Assembly (NCBI GenBank): GCA_037176705.1
Contig: CM073893.1
Location: forward strand, 15,748,074-15,812,073
Direction of reading: 5' to 3'
From: Molossus alvarezi
Taxonomy: Eukaryota; Chordata; Mammalia; Chiroptera; Molossidae
Length of the DNA: 64,000 bases
Shown here piece by piece: positions 39,232-53,525 of this stretch (positions are counted from its first letter, which is position 1; the number at the start of each line of letters is the position of its first letter). Below the pieces are notes generated by a model that saw only the letters and a program-made list of their open reading frames with translations, made no database searches and was not told where the DNA came from. Made by a program: the position numbers and the translations under genes.

Positions 39232-42200
39232 CATCGATGTGAAAGGGACACATCGAGTGGTTGCCACCCACATGACCCAACCAGGGCCAGGGCCAAACTG
39301 CAACTGAGGCACGTGCCCTTAGCGGGAACCGAACCCGGGTCTCTCGGGACCGCAGGCCGATGCTCTAACCGCTGAGCCAAACCGGCCAGGGCTGTTGTTT
39401 GTATTTTGATGGGGATTGCATTGAATCTATAGATCGCTTTGGGTGATATGGACATTTTAATGATGTTATCTCTTTCAGTCCAAGAATAATGTTTATGCTT
39501 CCACTTATTTATATTTTTCCTTATTTCTTTTTTCAATGTCCTGTAGTTTTCTGTGAACAGGTCCTTTACTTCTTGGGTTAAGTTTATTCTCAGATATCTT
39601 AATTTTTTTGTTGCATTTGTAAATTTTTAGTTTATCTTTCTATGTGTTCATTATTGGTGTATAAAAATGCCAGCGATTTCTGGATGTTGATTTTATATCC
39701 TGCTGCTTTGCTGAATTCATTTATTAGGTCTAATAGCTTTTTGATGGAGTCTTTAGGGTTTTCTATGTACAATATCATGTCATCTGCAGTTAATGACAGT
39801 TTTACTTCCTCCTTTCTAATTTGGATCCCTTTTATTTTTCTTCATGTCTAATTGCTATAGCTAAGACTTCCAATACTATGTTAAATAAGAGTACTGAAAG
39901 TGGGGATCCCTGTCTTGTTACTGTTCTTAAGGGAAATGCTTTTAGTGTTTGCCCATTGAGTATGATGTTGGCTGTAGGTTTGTCATATATGGCTTTTATT
40001 ATGTTGAGGTATGATCTTTCTATTCCCACTTTGCTGAGAGTTTTTATAAAAAAATGGGTCCTGAATTTTGTCAGATGCTTTTTCAGCATCTGTTGATATG
40101 ATCATATGATTTTAATCTTTCATTTTGTTTATGTGGTTTATTACATTATTGATTTGCGAATATTGTACTAACCTTGCATCCCTGGGATAAATCCTACTTG
40201 GTCATGGTGTATACTTTTTTAAAAAAATATATTGCTGGATCTGATTTGCTAAAATTTTGTTGAGGATTTTGGCATCTATGTTCCTCAGGGATATTGGCCT
40301 GTGGTTTTCTTTTTTTATAGTGTCTTTCTCTGGTTTTGGGATTAGGTTTATGCTGGCCTCATATAAAGAGCTTCCTTCCTCTTGAATTTATTTGGAATAG
40401 ATTGAGGAGAATGAGTATTAGTTCTTTATATGTTTTTATTTACTCCAGGTGGGGTTTTAACTGTCACTTTCCTACACTCTGGATTATTTAGGAACCCTCA
40501 AATCGGCTAATGTGATGAACTTGGAATGAAGACCTCTTATCCTGCCATCTCGCTGAGGGAGTCTCATTTTTGAAAAACAAAAAACAAAAAAACCCCCAGA
40601 AAACAAAAGGTTATTGCATGATCCTGGATGAATCCCGCTCTTAGCTCTCCACGGTTCCGACCACCTCTTCTCACCCCCTTTTCGGCAGGGAGAAGCAGGA
40701 AAACACAGTTCCCACATTCTCCTTCACCTCGTTGAACACCAACAAGAGGAGAAGCCCACCTTGATGACAATTCACCTTCAAGTTATCTCCCTCTCTCCAC
40801 CCTAGGTTAAAACCTTTTGCACATAAGGCAACGTGGAAGCTGATGTTTTTACTTTGAATGTTTGGTAAAATTCACCTGTGAATCAGTCTGGACCAGGGCT
40901 TTTGTTTGCTGGTAGTTTATTGATCACTGCTTCTATTTCCTTAGTTGTTATTGGTCTATTCAGGTTTTCTGACTCTTCCCAGTTGAGTTTTGGAAGACTG
41001 CATGATTCTTGGAAATTGTCTATTTCACCTTGGTTGTCAAATTTGTTGGCATATAATTGTTCATGGTATTTTCTTACAATCCTTTGTGTTTCTCTGGTGT
41101 TGGTTGTTACTTCACTGCTTTCACTTCTGATTTTATTAAATTGGGTCCTTTTTCTTTGTTGATGAGTCTGGCTAAAGGTTGATCAATCTTATTTGCCTTT
41201 TTAAATAATATCTCTTGGTTTCATTGACCTTTTGTATTTTTTTTTTGTATTTGTATTTGTTATTATTTCCTTCCTTCATTAACTCTGGGTTTTCTTTTTG
41301 TTCTATTTCTAAATCTTTAAGTTTTAGAATTAGATACTCTGTTAGAAATTTTTCTTGTTTGTTGAGGTAGGCTTGTATTGCTGTGAACTTCCCTCTCAGG
41401 ACTGCTTTCACTGTGTCCCATAGATTTTGTGTTGTTCTGTGTTCATTTTCATTTGTTTCCAGGAAGTTTTTTATTTCTTTCTTGATCTCATTGATGTTTC
41501 ATTCATTGTTTAATAACATGCTACTTAGCCTCCATGTGTTTCGTTAAGAAATTCAAGTGTGTTTGAATGCATTTTAGTGTTTTTATTGCAGTTGATTTCT
41601 AGTTTCATGCCATTGTGATCCACGAAGATACTTAATATGATTTCTGTCTTCTTGAACTTGGAGAGACTTAGTTTGTGCCCTAACATGCGGTCTGTCTTTG
41701 AGACTGTTCCATATGCACTTGAGAAGAATATATATTCTGCAGCTTTGGGATGAAATGTTCTGTAAATGTCAATTAAATCCAGCTGATCTAGTGCATTATT
41801 TAGGGTCTCTGTTTCCTTATTAATTTTTTGTCTAGAAGATCTATCCAGTGGTGTTAGAGGGATGTTAAAGTCCCCCACTATGATTATATTGCTGTTAATC
41901 CCCTCCAGAAGTTTTTAGGTGCTCCTATATTGGGTGCATATACATTTACCAGGGTTATATCGTGTTGTTGGATTGACCCTTTTAATATTATTTAGTGACC
42001 TTCTTTGTGTCCTATTATGGCCCTCTTTTTGAAGTCCATCTTGTCAAATATGAGTTGCTCTACCAGGTTTTTGTTTGTTTGTTTGTTTCCATTTGCCTGG
42101 AAAATTGTTTTCTATCCCTTGACTTTATTTCATCCTGAATGAGTCTTTTTTCTGAGGTGGGTCTCTTGTAGACAGTGTATATATGGGTCCTATTTTCTTA

Positions 42201-45200
42201 TCTAGTCAGCTACCCTGTGTCTTTTGATTGGAGCATTTAAGCCTTTTACATTTATTAAGGTTCTTATTATGTTTTAAATTTTATTGATTATTTTTATTTT
42301 TATTTTTTTTTAGAGAGAGAGGAAGGGAGAGGGCAAGAGAGATAGAAACATCGGTGAGAGAGAGAGAGAGGCATCAACATTGATTGGCTGCCTCCTGAAT
42401 ACCCCCTACTGGGGATCTAACCCAAAACCTAGGCATGTGCCCTGCCCTGACCAGGGAGTGAACCAGCGACCTCTTGGTGCATAGGTGGACACTCAGCCAC
42501 TGAGCCACACCGTCTGGCTTAAGGTTATTATTGATAGGTACTTATTTGTTGCCATTTTTATTCTTTATGCCTCTGTTCCTCTGTCTATTTCTTCTTCATA
42601 CAGTAGTCCCTTTAACATTTCTTGCAGTGCTGTTTTGGTGGTAGTAAATTTGTTTAGCCTTTTTTTGGTCTGTGAAGCTCTTTATTTCATCTTCAATTTT
42701 GAATGATAGCCTTGCTGGATAGAGTAGTTTTGGATTCAGATCCTTACTTTTCATTAGTTTGTATACTTCATGCCACTCCCTTCTGGCCTGCATTGTTTCT
42801 ATTGAGACATCAGCTGAGAATCTAATAGTAGCTCTCTTGTGGCTAACTTTCTGTCTCTCTCTTATTGCCTTTAAGATCCTTTCTTTGTCTTTAACATTTG
42901 CCATTTTAATTATGATGTGTCTAGGTGTGGGTCTTTTTGGGTTCATCTTAATTGAGACTCTCTGTGTTTCCTGGGTTTGTGTGACTTTCCTTCACCAGGT
43001 ATGGGAATTTTTCTGTTCTTCAAAAAGGTTCTCTAGTCCCTTCTGTAATTTTCTTCCTTCTGGCACCTCAATGTTGTTAGATTTTGTGTTGTCCCAAAGC
43101 TCCCTTAAACTCTTCTGCTTTTTATATTTTTTTCCCCCATTTACTGCTCTATTTGGGTGTTTTTTCCTACTTTGTCTTCTAATTTGCTCTTCAGCTTCTT
43201 TTAATCTACTATTGAATCCTTCCAAGGTATTTCTTTTTTTTTACTCCACACCTGAGGATATTTTTGTATTTATCTTTAGAGAGAGAGAGAGAGAGAGACA
43301 TCAACGTGAGATGGACACATTGACTGGTTGCCTCCAACACGGCCAGGGATGAACCGCTACTGAGGTACTTGCTCTTGACCGGAATCGGACCTGTGACTCT
43401 TTGGTCCATGGGTTGACGCTCTAACCACTGAGCAAAACCGGCCAGGGCCTTCCAAGGTATTTTTTATATCAGCCCTGTCATTCTTCAGTTCCACTTGATT
43501 GTTATTCATAGTTTCTATCTCTTTCTTTATGCTGGTATAGTTCTCATTAAGTTTCTTATAGCTCTCACTAAGTTGTTAGAGCATCCTTAAAACCACCGCT
43601 TTGAATTCTTTAAGAAATTGCTTCCTTCTATTTCATGTAGTTCCTTTTCTGGTGATTCCTCCTTTTCTTTTATTTGAGGGTTGTTTCTTTGTCTCAACAT
43701 TTTATTAGTCGGGTAGTTCTAGGCCAGGTGAAGCATGTTGGGCCATGTAGGTAGGTTGGCTCCCAGTCTTGGTGTGGTGGCCTTCTTTTGGGACCCAATG
43801 AAATAGTCATCTTTATGTTCTGAGCTGGGTGCTCTAGGATTGATCTCTGTGTGGGTTATGTGGGCTCTCCTAATGAATTTGGTTCTTGATTGCTCTTGTT
43901 CATTTGTAGGTGGGCTCAGGGTTGTTAACTATGAGTCTCAACCCTAGCCTTGTTGACGCCTGGATCTGCTCTTCATGGAGCTCACTGGAGTTTTCTCTGA
44001 TGTAGTTGGATCTGGCCCCTTGGGTGTGGGTCCCTGACCTCTTGGGCAGTTCTCTGGTGTAGGCCAATGTGAATCACTGTCCCTGCCTGGTTCTTGGCCT
44101 CCTGGCTGGACCCAGGAGGGTGTGGTCCCAAGTAGTCATATGAGCTGGGTTTCCCTAGCCCAGAGGCTTGATCGCCTTCAGGGCTAGCCACTTGTATATA
44201 TTTGTTCTAGGCTGCTTTCCCTTTCCCCACAGCACTGGGCTTTGGGGGATATCAGGTCCAATCAGGGTGGTTTACTCAGATTTGTGTTTGGGGTGGTGCT
44301 GTAGCTTACAGGAGAGGCAAGCAGTCTCTTCCTCTCCTTCCAGTGCCTCTGTTCTGCCTGGGTTGCTGATGCCCCACTCCAAGCTGGTGCGATTGTTCTG
44401 TTTTTTAAGTTAATTAATTAACTTGTATGTCTTATTTTCAAACCTATGCTGCAAGGTTGAGATTTTAGTCTTTTAATTCTCTGTTTTTAAATAATTTTGT
44501 CTTTGAATATTTTCAATAGGATTTAAAGCCACAGACATTTAGAAACGCGTATGACATACCAAGACGGAATCTTTTGGATCACTTAACAAGAATGAGATTT
44601 AATCTTATGAAGAGCACCCGTAGATTTCTTAAAGGACAGGATGAAGGTTAGATCATGGTTTTAATATTGGTATTCTTTTTGTGTGTAAATTTTTCTTTAT
44701 ATTAAAAAACAAAATGGTAATACTATAACTCTGTAAAAATTATATTATAAATATATTATAAAAAGTATTACATTCTCATTGTAAGTACAAACAAATGAAG
44801 TAAAAAGTCACCTTTGAATTTCTACATTTCTTTCTACCATCACTCTTGCCCCAGATTCTATTCCCCAAATGTAACAACCTTTGTTAACAGCTTAGTTTCC
44901 TTTCTTGGTTTTTTGTTCATTCGTACACACAGTTACACAGACACAGACAGTTATTTTCTTATGATATACTGATATCTGATGCTTTTACTCTGGGTGGACA
45001 GTACTGTCATATTCTGGTATTTCTTCAACTATATCCATGGCATTACTAAATCAAATCAGATGAGAATTTAACCCTTTGCTATCTCTGATGTAAGCATTCA
45101 ATTTATAGCTGTATATAAAAAGGGTTATGTATGTGATTTTTTTTTTTCCTGTATATTCTGCTAGAATTAAATTGTGTATATTTAGAATAGAGTAGAAGAG

Positions 45201-46096
45201 ACATTCCTTTTCATGGTAAAGTTACATATTGCTAACTATGCACTGAAATTAGCTGCAGTATTTTTGTTTTGTTCAGAAGATAAAATCAGTGATTTTAAAT
45301 TTTATTTTAAATTTTATTTTAAAAATCTCAAAGAGTTTTATGTCAATATTTATAATAGCAACACATTAATTTAGAGTATGTAGTAAGGGAATTCTGCCTA
45401 GAATAACATCAGTAGCATTCATATGTAAAATAAAGTATGTAATAATTAGAATAGGTGTTAGTAAGGTTAACTTTTGTTGTTGCTCTGTTTTGTTCAAAAA
45501 GATCAAGTACACAGTGTTCCTATAGCACAAATGGGGAATTACCAGGAATACCTCAAGCAAGTACCTTCTCCACTAAGGGAACTTGATCCTGATCAGCCTC
45601 GAAGGTTGCATACATTTGGCAACCCTTTTAAGCTGGATAAAAAGGTAAATTTGAAATGTTTCATTATATAATTTGTTTGTGCTAGGTACTGTAGATTTAA
45701 CAGTTCTTCATTTAACTAAGTAAGCCAAAGCTATTTTCTTGGTAGAGTATCTAATTAATGTCAACATAGTTCAATATAGTTGTTTTAATGGGAATGGGAA
45801 TTAGTTGTGCCATTTAAAAACTGTTTGTAAATCCAGGGAAATTATATACTTTGCTGTAGGGTATGATGATAGATGAAGCAGATGAATTTGTGGCTGGACC
45901 TCAAAATAAACATAAACGACCTGGAGAACCAAATATGCAAGGGATCCCTAAGCGACGTCGCTGTATGTCTCCACTGTTAAGAGGCAGACAACAGAATCCA
46001 GTTGTGAACAATCATATTGGAGGAAAAGGACCACCTATACCTATGACTCAAGCACAGCCAGATCTTATCAAACCCCTTCCTCTTCATAAAGGTATG

Positions 46097-46129
<33 letters not shown>

Positions 46130-49100
46130 TTATTTGCTGCTTTTTGGTTCTTCAGAGAAGAGATTTTTAAATAGATTATAGGAAAAAATTGATGAAGTCC
46201 AAGAGCGTCTAGAGAAGATGTTTATTCTAAATTGGCATTTAATTCTTCTTATTATTATTGTTATTTTGTTAATACTCATCCGAGGATATTTTTCCCTTGA
46301 TTTTTAAAGAGTAGAAGGGAGCGGTAGGGAAGAGAGAGAGAAACATTGATGTGAGAGAGACACATCAATTGGTTACCTCCTACTCGTGCCCTGACTGAGG
46401 CTGGGCATTGAACCTGCAATCCAGGTATGTCCTCTTGACCAGGAATCAAACCCAGGGGTCAACGCTCTAACCACTGAGCAACACTGGCCAGGGTGGCATG
46501 TAATTATTTTTGTATTTTTTAAATGAATGTTTGTTGAACATTTTATATGTTCATTATGCTTTATTAGTGGTCATAATCTGTAGTATTATTTGCAAATGTT
46601 AAGTAATTTGAAATAATAGTTTTTAAAGGGGTATTATAAGTACCCATAGAAAGATGGTTTTCAATATCAGTTTAATGCAATAATTACTAAATACCTATGC
46701 TATTTTAGATAGTACTAGGCATTGAGGTATAGCAGTGATCAAGACAGTGCTTTCAGCTTTCACTTACCATGCATAAGAAAAGAAAGTCATTGGACACTTC
46801 ATTAGAAGTGTGGTGAATCTTATAAAGGGGAAGTCAAGTGTGTTGTGGTTGTATTTGGTGTGAATATTTAACTTGGTGAATGGAGTCATGGTACTTTACT
46901 AGGAAGTTGTTTAAACCAATACTTGGAGGGTGAATGGACTTTGTTAACTAAAGGTGTACATTTGCCTATGCTAGAGGAGTAGTCTAAGAAGAGTATACAG
47001 TAAAGAGAAAGGCATTGAGGGTATGAAAATTCTAGTATACCAAGTGTGTTGGGAATGAAATAAGGTGAAAACTGAAGATAGAAACCAGATCATGGGGGGC
47101 CTTTGGAAGCCATTGTAAAGATTCTAGAGTATTTTAATGACAGTGAGAATCCACTGAAAGGTGTAAAGAGGTGGTAGTGACTGGATATGATTAGCATTTT
47201 ATAAAAACTGTGAGATGTGTGGAATGTTAACAGGGAGGAAGAATAAGAGTGGAGGTAGGGTACCCTCAATGAACTGATAGATTTATGAATTGTAGGTAGT
47301 GATTATTCATGGCTTATAACATTTTAACTGGAAGGAAAACAAATATTATATACCTCCTGATGAAATTATTCAGTACTATACCTCTGAAGTCTTAGCTCAC
47401 CAACCCTCATTTTTTTGTTAACATCAACCTGATCACGCCTCTAGATCTAACTACCAATTTATAGAAAATAAAGGGACAGAGTATGTTAAATGACAAAACA
47501 GGGATACAATTAGTAAAATCCAGATTATGGAAAACTTTGTAGGACAAAAATCTGGTGTGCATGTGTGTGTTTCCAGGAAAATGCATAGAAAAAAGAGAGA
47601 TACAAAAGGACTTTGTAGATTCAAAGGTAGTTAAGAGACATATAAACCAATTGTAATTTGGGTCCTGATTTGGACTCTGAATCAAATAAAACCTAACTTT
47701 TCCATAGACGGAAATATATACGATAATTAAAATTGTGGACACTGGTTGTTTATTTAATGTTAAATAATTATTTTGGGTGTACAGGAACCAGTTAGGAAAC
47801 CCAGGGAAGAGTTAATGGTGACCTGGCTGTGGGGTTGCAAGAAAAAATGTATTTGAGAAATAGTTGGACATATCAACAAAGGACATGGCGATGACTGGAT
47901 AGGATACTGGAGCCAGGGCAAGGAAAGAATCTTGAGAGACACCGAGTACATGATGATGTCAGGGTTGGAGTGGAAGAGTAATATTAGTTTAGAAGTGTAT
48001 ATTAGATAGCCAGGTGGACACTTTAAGTTAGAAGATGATTATTTGAGTTCTGGAACTCAGAAGAAGAGGATTGGCTAGAGGGGTGGCTATGGGAGGCAAC
48101 TTAACCCCCATTAAAGTTAATAAAGTCTTACTCGGGAAACAATGAGGGGGAAAACGGAGCCTAAAACAGGACCTTGAAAGTGCCAATGTTAGAGGAGATA
48201 GAAGGTTCAGAAAGGGGACTGAGAAAGAAGAATCAGAGAAATAGGAAAAGTTAGGAAAATATTTAGTGTCATGGAAGCTAAAGGAAAGGAAAATTGAGTG
48301 ATTGGTAGTCTTACATACTTCTTATACAGATCAATCAAGAAGAAGATTAGAAAGGTTCACGGGGTTGGGAACCTTTTTTCTGTCAAGGGCCATTTGGATA
48401 TTCACTGGCCATACAAAATTATCAACTTAAAAATGAGCCTGCTATGATTTGGTCAGACTAATTTGGTGAGGCATATGATGTTAGCTGGTATTGATTTCGC
48501 GGACCAGACACCTGTGCCTTAGCAAGAGTAATTTTGGTGGAGTAAAGGGGACAGAAGACTGTAGAAGTGGGTTGAAGAGTGAGAGATGAGAAAATGGAGA
48601 CAAACAGCCATTTGAAGAAATTTAGCTGTGATGGGTAGGTAGAAAAGGAGGGTGTAGTTAGAAGATGTCATGGGATTAAAATGGTGATTTTGCTTTGTTT
48701 TTAGGATGATAGAGGGCTGAGCATGTTTAAATATGGGTGAAATAGAAAGGGAGTGGTTGAAGATGAAGCTGAGAAAAGCTGAAGACACAAAATCACTGAG
48801 AAAGCTGAAGGGAATGGGTTCAGGCCCCTGATAAAAGAATGCTGCTTCCATTGAAGCCTAAAGAGTGTAGATGCAAGTTTAGTGGTGGGAAGCAAGGGAA
48901 GTTCCCATCCCACGGCTCTGCTTTCCTTCCTCTGTGAAGCAGGAGGTGGTGTATACTGCTGAGAGGGAAGGAGAGTGGGAAAATCAGAGATGCGAAGAGA
49001 GTGGAGAAGGTTTGAATGATCTTTTGTGGGAGAGGGAGAAGAGGTAGTAGTAATAAGGTTGCCAGAGGCAGTGCCAATATCAAAGTACAGGTGGTGATTG

Positions 49101-52100
49101 TGACTACTCTGCAGCTGGGTCATGTTTCTCCAGGAGTGCTCATCATTGCAAGTACAGATCCAGAGCAAGCAGATCGATAGAATGATCAATTGTGGGGTTT
49201 TGCCTGGCTGGTGTCAACGGGAGAACAAAAGAATGAGAGAATTTAGGACATTGCTAAAAAGTGATACGTTATGGGGTATGTTAGATAGATAAGAAAATGG
49301 ATATCTATAAAGAATCTGATTAATAGGGATAAAGTAGAAGAGTCTCTAGAGTAAAAGTCTAGCTGAGGTAAAGAGTGATAGCAGGAATATTGCAAAGATA
49401 AGGTTACTCTTTATCTTAGTATTTGTGTTTGACTTGAGAGGCACACATATAGTTGAAAACATTCTTTGGAGATGAGGAATTGAGAGGCCAGGTTCTTGGC
49501 AGGTTATCTGCTTAGACATTGAAGTCTTGTACTACAGCACTTCTCAAACTTGAATGTGTATGCTAATCAACTTGGGGTATAGTAAAACTAGATTCTGAAT
49601 CACTGAGTTGGGGTGGAACTTTATTTTTATTTATTCATTTATTTATTTTTATCCTCACCCAAGGACATTTTTGCATTTATCTTCAGATAGAGCAGGAGGG
49701 AGAGAGGGAGGAAGAGAGAGAGGGAAACATCAATGTGAGAGAGACACATTGAGTGGTTGCCAACCACACAACCCCATCTGGGGCTGGGGACAAACTTGCA
49801 ACCAAGGTACACTCCCTTAGTGGGAACTGAACCCGGGTCTCTCCGGTCCGTGGGCTGACGCTCTAACTGCCGAGCCAAACTGGCCTGGAACTTCAGATGA
49901 GCATTTCTTGCAAGTTGCCCGATGGTGCTAATGCTTCTTGTCCACAGATCACACTTTGAGTTGTAAGGACGTAGAATGATGTCCTGAGGAACTTGGAGGT
50001 GGGAGGAAGTCTGAACTAGGTACTGGAGACATGTAACCACAGAGATAGTGATGAGGAGAGAGGATGGGTGATGTGACATAGTTGAGCCTTAAAAGAGCAA
50101 GAGTTTTTATAAGAGTGTGTAGAAAAAGGATCTTTAGTGTACTGGGAATTGAAGGAATTAGGGAGTCCACATCCATGGAGAGTGAGAGAAAGTCTTTTCT
50201 ATTTCAGGTCTGAAAAGGAGAGCAGTTTCTTTGTAGGAAAATGGTTTCAGTTAAAAAAAGGAGGGGTTGTGGAAGATATTCAGTAAAGTTTGCATATCAT
50301 GGAATAGAATTTAGGAGAGAGTCAGAAATTCAAGAGATTTTTGGGGGGATAATTACATTTTGAACACAGTTAAGTGAGGGAAGTAGATGAATTCAGCTGT
50401 TGTCCTAGAGATCTGGTGAGCATTCAGGAAATAGAATTCAGCTGCTTTCTGTGGGGAGCAAGTGTAATAATCTAATGTTAAGTGGCAAGGTGGCAAGCTT
50501 TTAAGTCTAGCTGTCTAATGAGCTGAAGTGGGCACCGGGTTGTTCTGCATTACTCAAGTAATGAAGACCAGATGGACGAGTATAAAAAAAGGATGTACTA
50601 TGAAATGACCTGTTTGGTGGTATGTTCCCTGAAGAATAGTGAACATTTTAAAATCCCTGTGTTCACTTTTGCCTCTTAAGTGATTAATAGATGTGTAAGG
50701 CAATTGTAGGTTGGAATGAATTAGGGCTAAAGAAAGGATAAGCATGCTATTTTTGATCATAGATATTTCCCTAAACCATTAAGACCCTACTTGTCAATAA
50801 AATTGCCATGAAAAAAATACAGAAGTAAAAGTTGAAGTTGGCCTTATTTTACTTTTCCTAAGGGCAGAAAATATACAGATTTTATAAATATTTTGAATGT
50901 TTCACTTTGAATCCACCATATCTTTATCAAAGTGTAGGAATCACATCACCTTATATGTTAATTTGCATCAGTCAAGGAAATCAGTTATGATTTGCTGCGA
51001 TGGTATTTCTTTGAAGACTTCTTTACTGTGTGTTTTGAAATTGTCTCTTATAATTTTTTCCCCCTTATCTTTGTTTTTAGGTTCAGAAACCAATAATGAT
51101 TCGACAGTAGATGATGTGGTTGAAAATCATGTTGCTGACCAACTTTCATCAGATATTACACCAAATGCTATGGATACTGAATTTTCAACATCTTCTCCAG
51201 CCAATTTACTGGAACGACCAACCAATCATACAGAGGCTCTTGGTCATGATCATTTAGGAACTAATGACCTTGCTGTTGGTGGATTTTTAGAAAATCATGA
51301 GGAGCCAAGAGATAAAGTACAATGTCCTGAAGAGAATATACCAGCATCTTCACTCAACAAAGCAAAGAAGTTGGTGCATTGCAGAAGCCATGAAGAAGTC
51401 AACACTGAACTAAAAGCACAAATAATGAAAGAGATTCGAAAGCCAGGAAGAAGTAAGTGTAATTAGACACAAACCTCAAATTTGATTTCTGTGTGTGACC
51501 AAAAAACAAAACAAAAAAATCAAATTAACTAAAAGTGTATATCTGATTCTATATCAGTCTTGAACAATATATAAGCTATGTGATCTTATATTTGTCAACT
51601 GACAAATATTTTCTATATCCAAAGTACTATGCTAGGTATGGTTAGCAGGAGAGACTGAGAACACAGGAGGAGCACACAGATAAATTACACATAGTTCCTA
51701 CATGACAGGAATCCATCTCGAGTATTCTTCTAGTCAGCAACTAGAATTTCAATGTAGCAGCAAGCCCCAAGAGATGTAGGGAATATTAAAAAACTTCAGC
51801 ATAGTGCCTACCACTATGTTTAAGATTTAAACTATGATGGTGATGAGGGATGTGTTTAGGTAAAAAAATTAATAAAACTAAAGTTATGAAAGTCATCTAT
51901 TATGTGAAAAAAAAAACTTTGTGGGATAAAATTTCAATATTGCTTGCATACATTCAGAAGGTGTTGACCGATCACCTGTTACAATGGTCCAGAAATGGAT
52001 AAGACTCAGTCCCTGCCATTTAGGATCTTACAGTCCTTGGCAGAGTTTTATGTGAAAACTTGAAATTGAAATAGCACTCTTAATCTGTTTTATTATTTTT

Positions 52101-53483
52101 TCTTTATATATCCCCCACCTCCCAAGCCCTCATTCCTCCATATTGCCTGTAGTTTAGAATTTATATTATAAGGGTGTAGTTTTGTAAAGGTCACTGCTTA
52201 CTTTTCAGAGGTCCTAACAATAAGCTATTCACTCTTCTAAACTTTGATACCTAAATAGGAACTTTCACTAAAAGAAAAGTGTTTAAGTTATTTTATCTTT
52301 GTTGGTGTATGCTGAAATATATGTATAGTCTTGAGTGATCAGTGAAAATTTTATGTAGAATGTTTTTGTCTTAGTATATCTTGTAAACTGCAATAGAAAA
52401 ATATTGAGTGCAAAGGAAAGCCACTTAATTTTTCTTTTTTGCTTCTCGTTTAAGAATATGAAAGAATCTTCACTTTACTGAAGCATGTGCAAGGCAGTTT
52501 ACAAACAAGACTAATATTTTTACAAAATGTCATTAAAGAAGCATCAAGGTAAGTCATCTGTTGAACATTATAGTCACTATTTTAATAGTTTATCTAATGT
52601 GTTATGCTTGTACATGACACACACATTTTCACACACACAAGCGCTTCTGTCTTTTTTAATTTACTGAAAGAAGTTCACTTTAAAAAACAGCCACACAAAT
52701 ATTCTTTAGAACTTGAATCCTTTCTTCCTACAAAGTGCAGATACTTGCATAATTCTTTATTCTTAACTCTGTGGCTTTTGTTATCTTTATATTTTATAGC
52801 CATTATATTTTCTCCTTTGTATATTTGGACTACTGTTAATCAGCGATTAGTAATAACCTTGAAAGGCAATATTTTAATGTGGTTCACTTGTATGTGGGAA
52901 AACATGTAATTAAGGGACCAGTGTTGGACAAATGGGCCTTATTCTGATTGCTTCAGTAGCTCAGGATTATGTACTTTAGTATAAGGAATGTGGATCAAGA
53001 TTATAAATTGTGCTCTGGCCGGTGTTGCTCAGTGGTTAGAGCGTTGGCCTGTGGACCAGAGAGACCGGGTTTGGTTCCCGCTAAGGGCCTGTACCTCGGT
53101 TACAGTTTGTCCCTGGCCCCGGATGGGGTCATGTGGGTGGCAGCCAGTCGATGTGTCTCACATTGATGTTTCTCTCTTTCTTCCTCTCTCCTTCCCACTC
53201 TATCTGGAGATAAATGCAAAAATGTCCTCCGGTGAGGATAAAAAAAAAATTTTTTTTTTTTTAAAGATTATAAATTGTAACTCCATAGTGCAGTTAACTG
53301 GAAAGCATAGTTTCATGAGTTTAGTGAATATAATAATTATTTTTTATTTTTTCTCTAATACTTTTAGTATTGTAAGAAACTTAGGGTTTATCTTATCTGA
53401 CCTTCCAAATATGTCTATTCTTTAATTGGTCCCCCAATTTCTTCCATGCTACACTTAAAGTTTGTTTTAGATTGGGCAGATAA

Positions 53484-53525
<42 letters not shown>

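Larger units (their letters stand above)
38060..44405 (-). mobile_element. L1, near full length, with four insertions
   Basis: In reverse: 3' UTR (38060-38340) starting TTGTTACAAATGTCTCTCCT, a deletion of the ORF2 end near 38345, ORF2 fragments from 38400 to about 42540, ORF1 (about 42596-43700) and a 5' UTR to about 44400. It is interrupted by VES-type SINEs at 39111-39392, 42271-42520 and 43235-43448, and by an unidentified segment at 40439-40842. The 5' end has no YY1-like start motif, so it may be slightly 5'-truncated. All ORFs are broken. Confidence 0.85.
27873..44519 (+). other. INTS6 intron 12, largely L1
   Basis: 16.6 kb. Unique sequence remains only at 27873-28240, about 37880-38055 and 44410-44519. 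Everything else belongs to an old sense L1 and to two antisense L1s with their insertions. Confidence 0.88.
46092..51080 (+). other. INTS6 intron 15: SINEs, hAT remnants and old repeat
   Basis: 5 kb. A VES lies at 46250-46494, a VES inside a MER5-type element at 49535-49975, and a hAT-like remnant at 48365-48530. Much of 46980-50560 is purine-rich text of an ancient mammalian dispersed repeat (for example GGCCTTTGGAAGCCATTGTA, AATCCACTGAAAGGTGTAAA) whose family I cannot assign. Open readings on the minus strand at 48519-49189 are chance products of this low-complexity sequence. Confidence 0.7.

Noticed and set aside
42992..43225. Distinct coiled-coil protein gene
   Set aside because: This is the ORF1 N-terminal region of the L1 at 38060-44405, out of frame with the rest.
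48519..49189. Overlapping minus-strand open frames of 110, 162 and 87 codons
   Set aside because: Purine-rich old repeat gives long frames in reverse; the products are low-complexity Ser/Leu/Pro with no domain.
50897..51080. ATG-started N-terminal extension of INTS6 exon 16
   Set aside because: It is intronic read-through; a clear acceptor at 51079-51080 and matching phase set the exon start.
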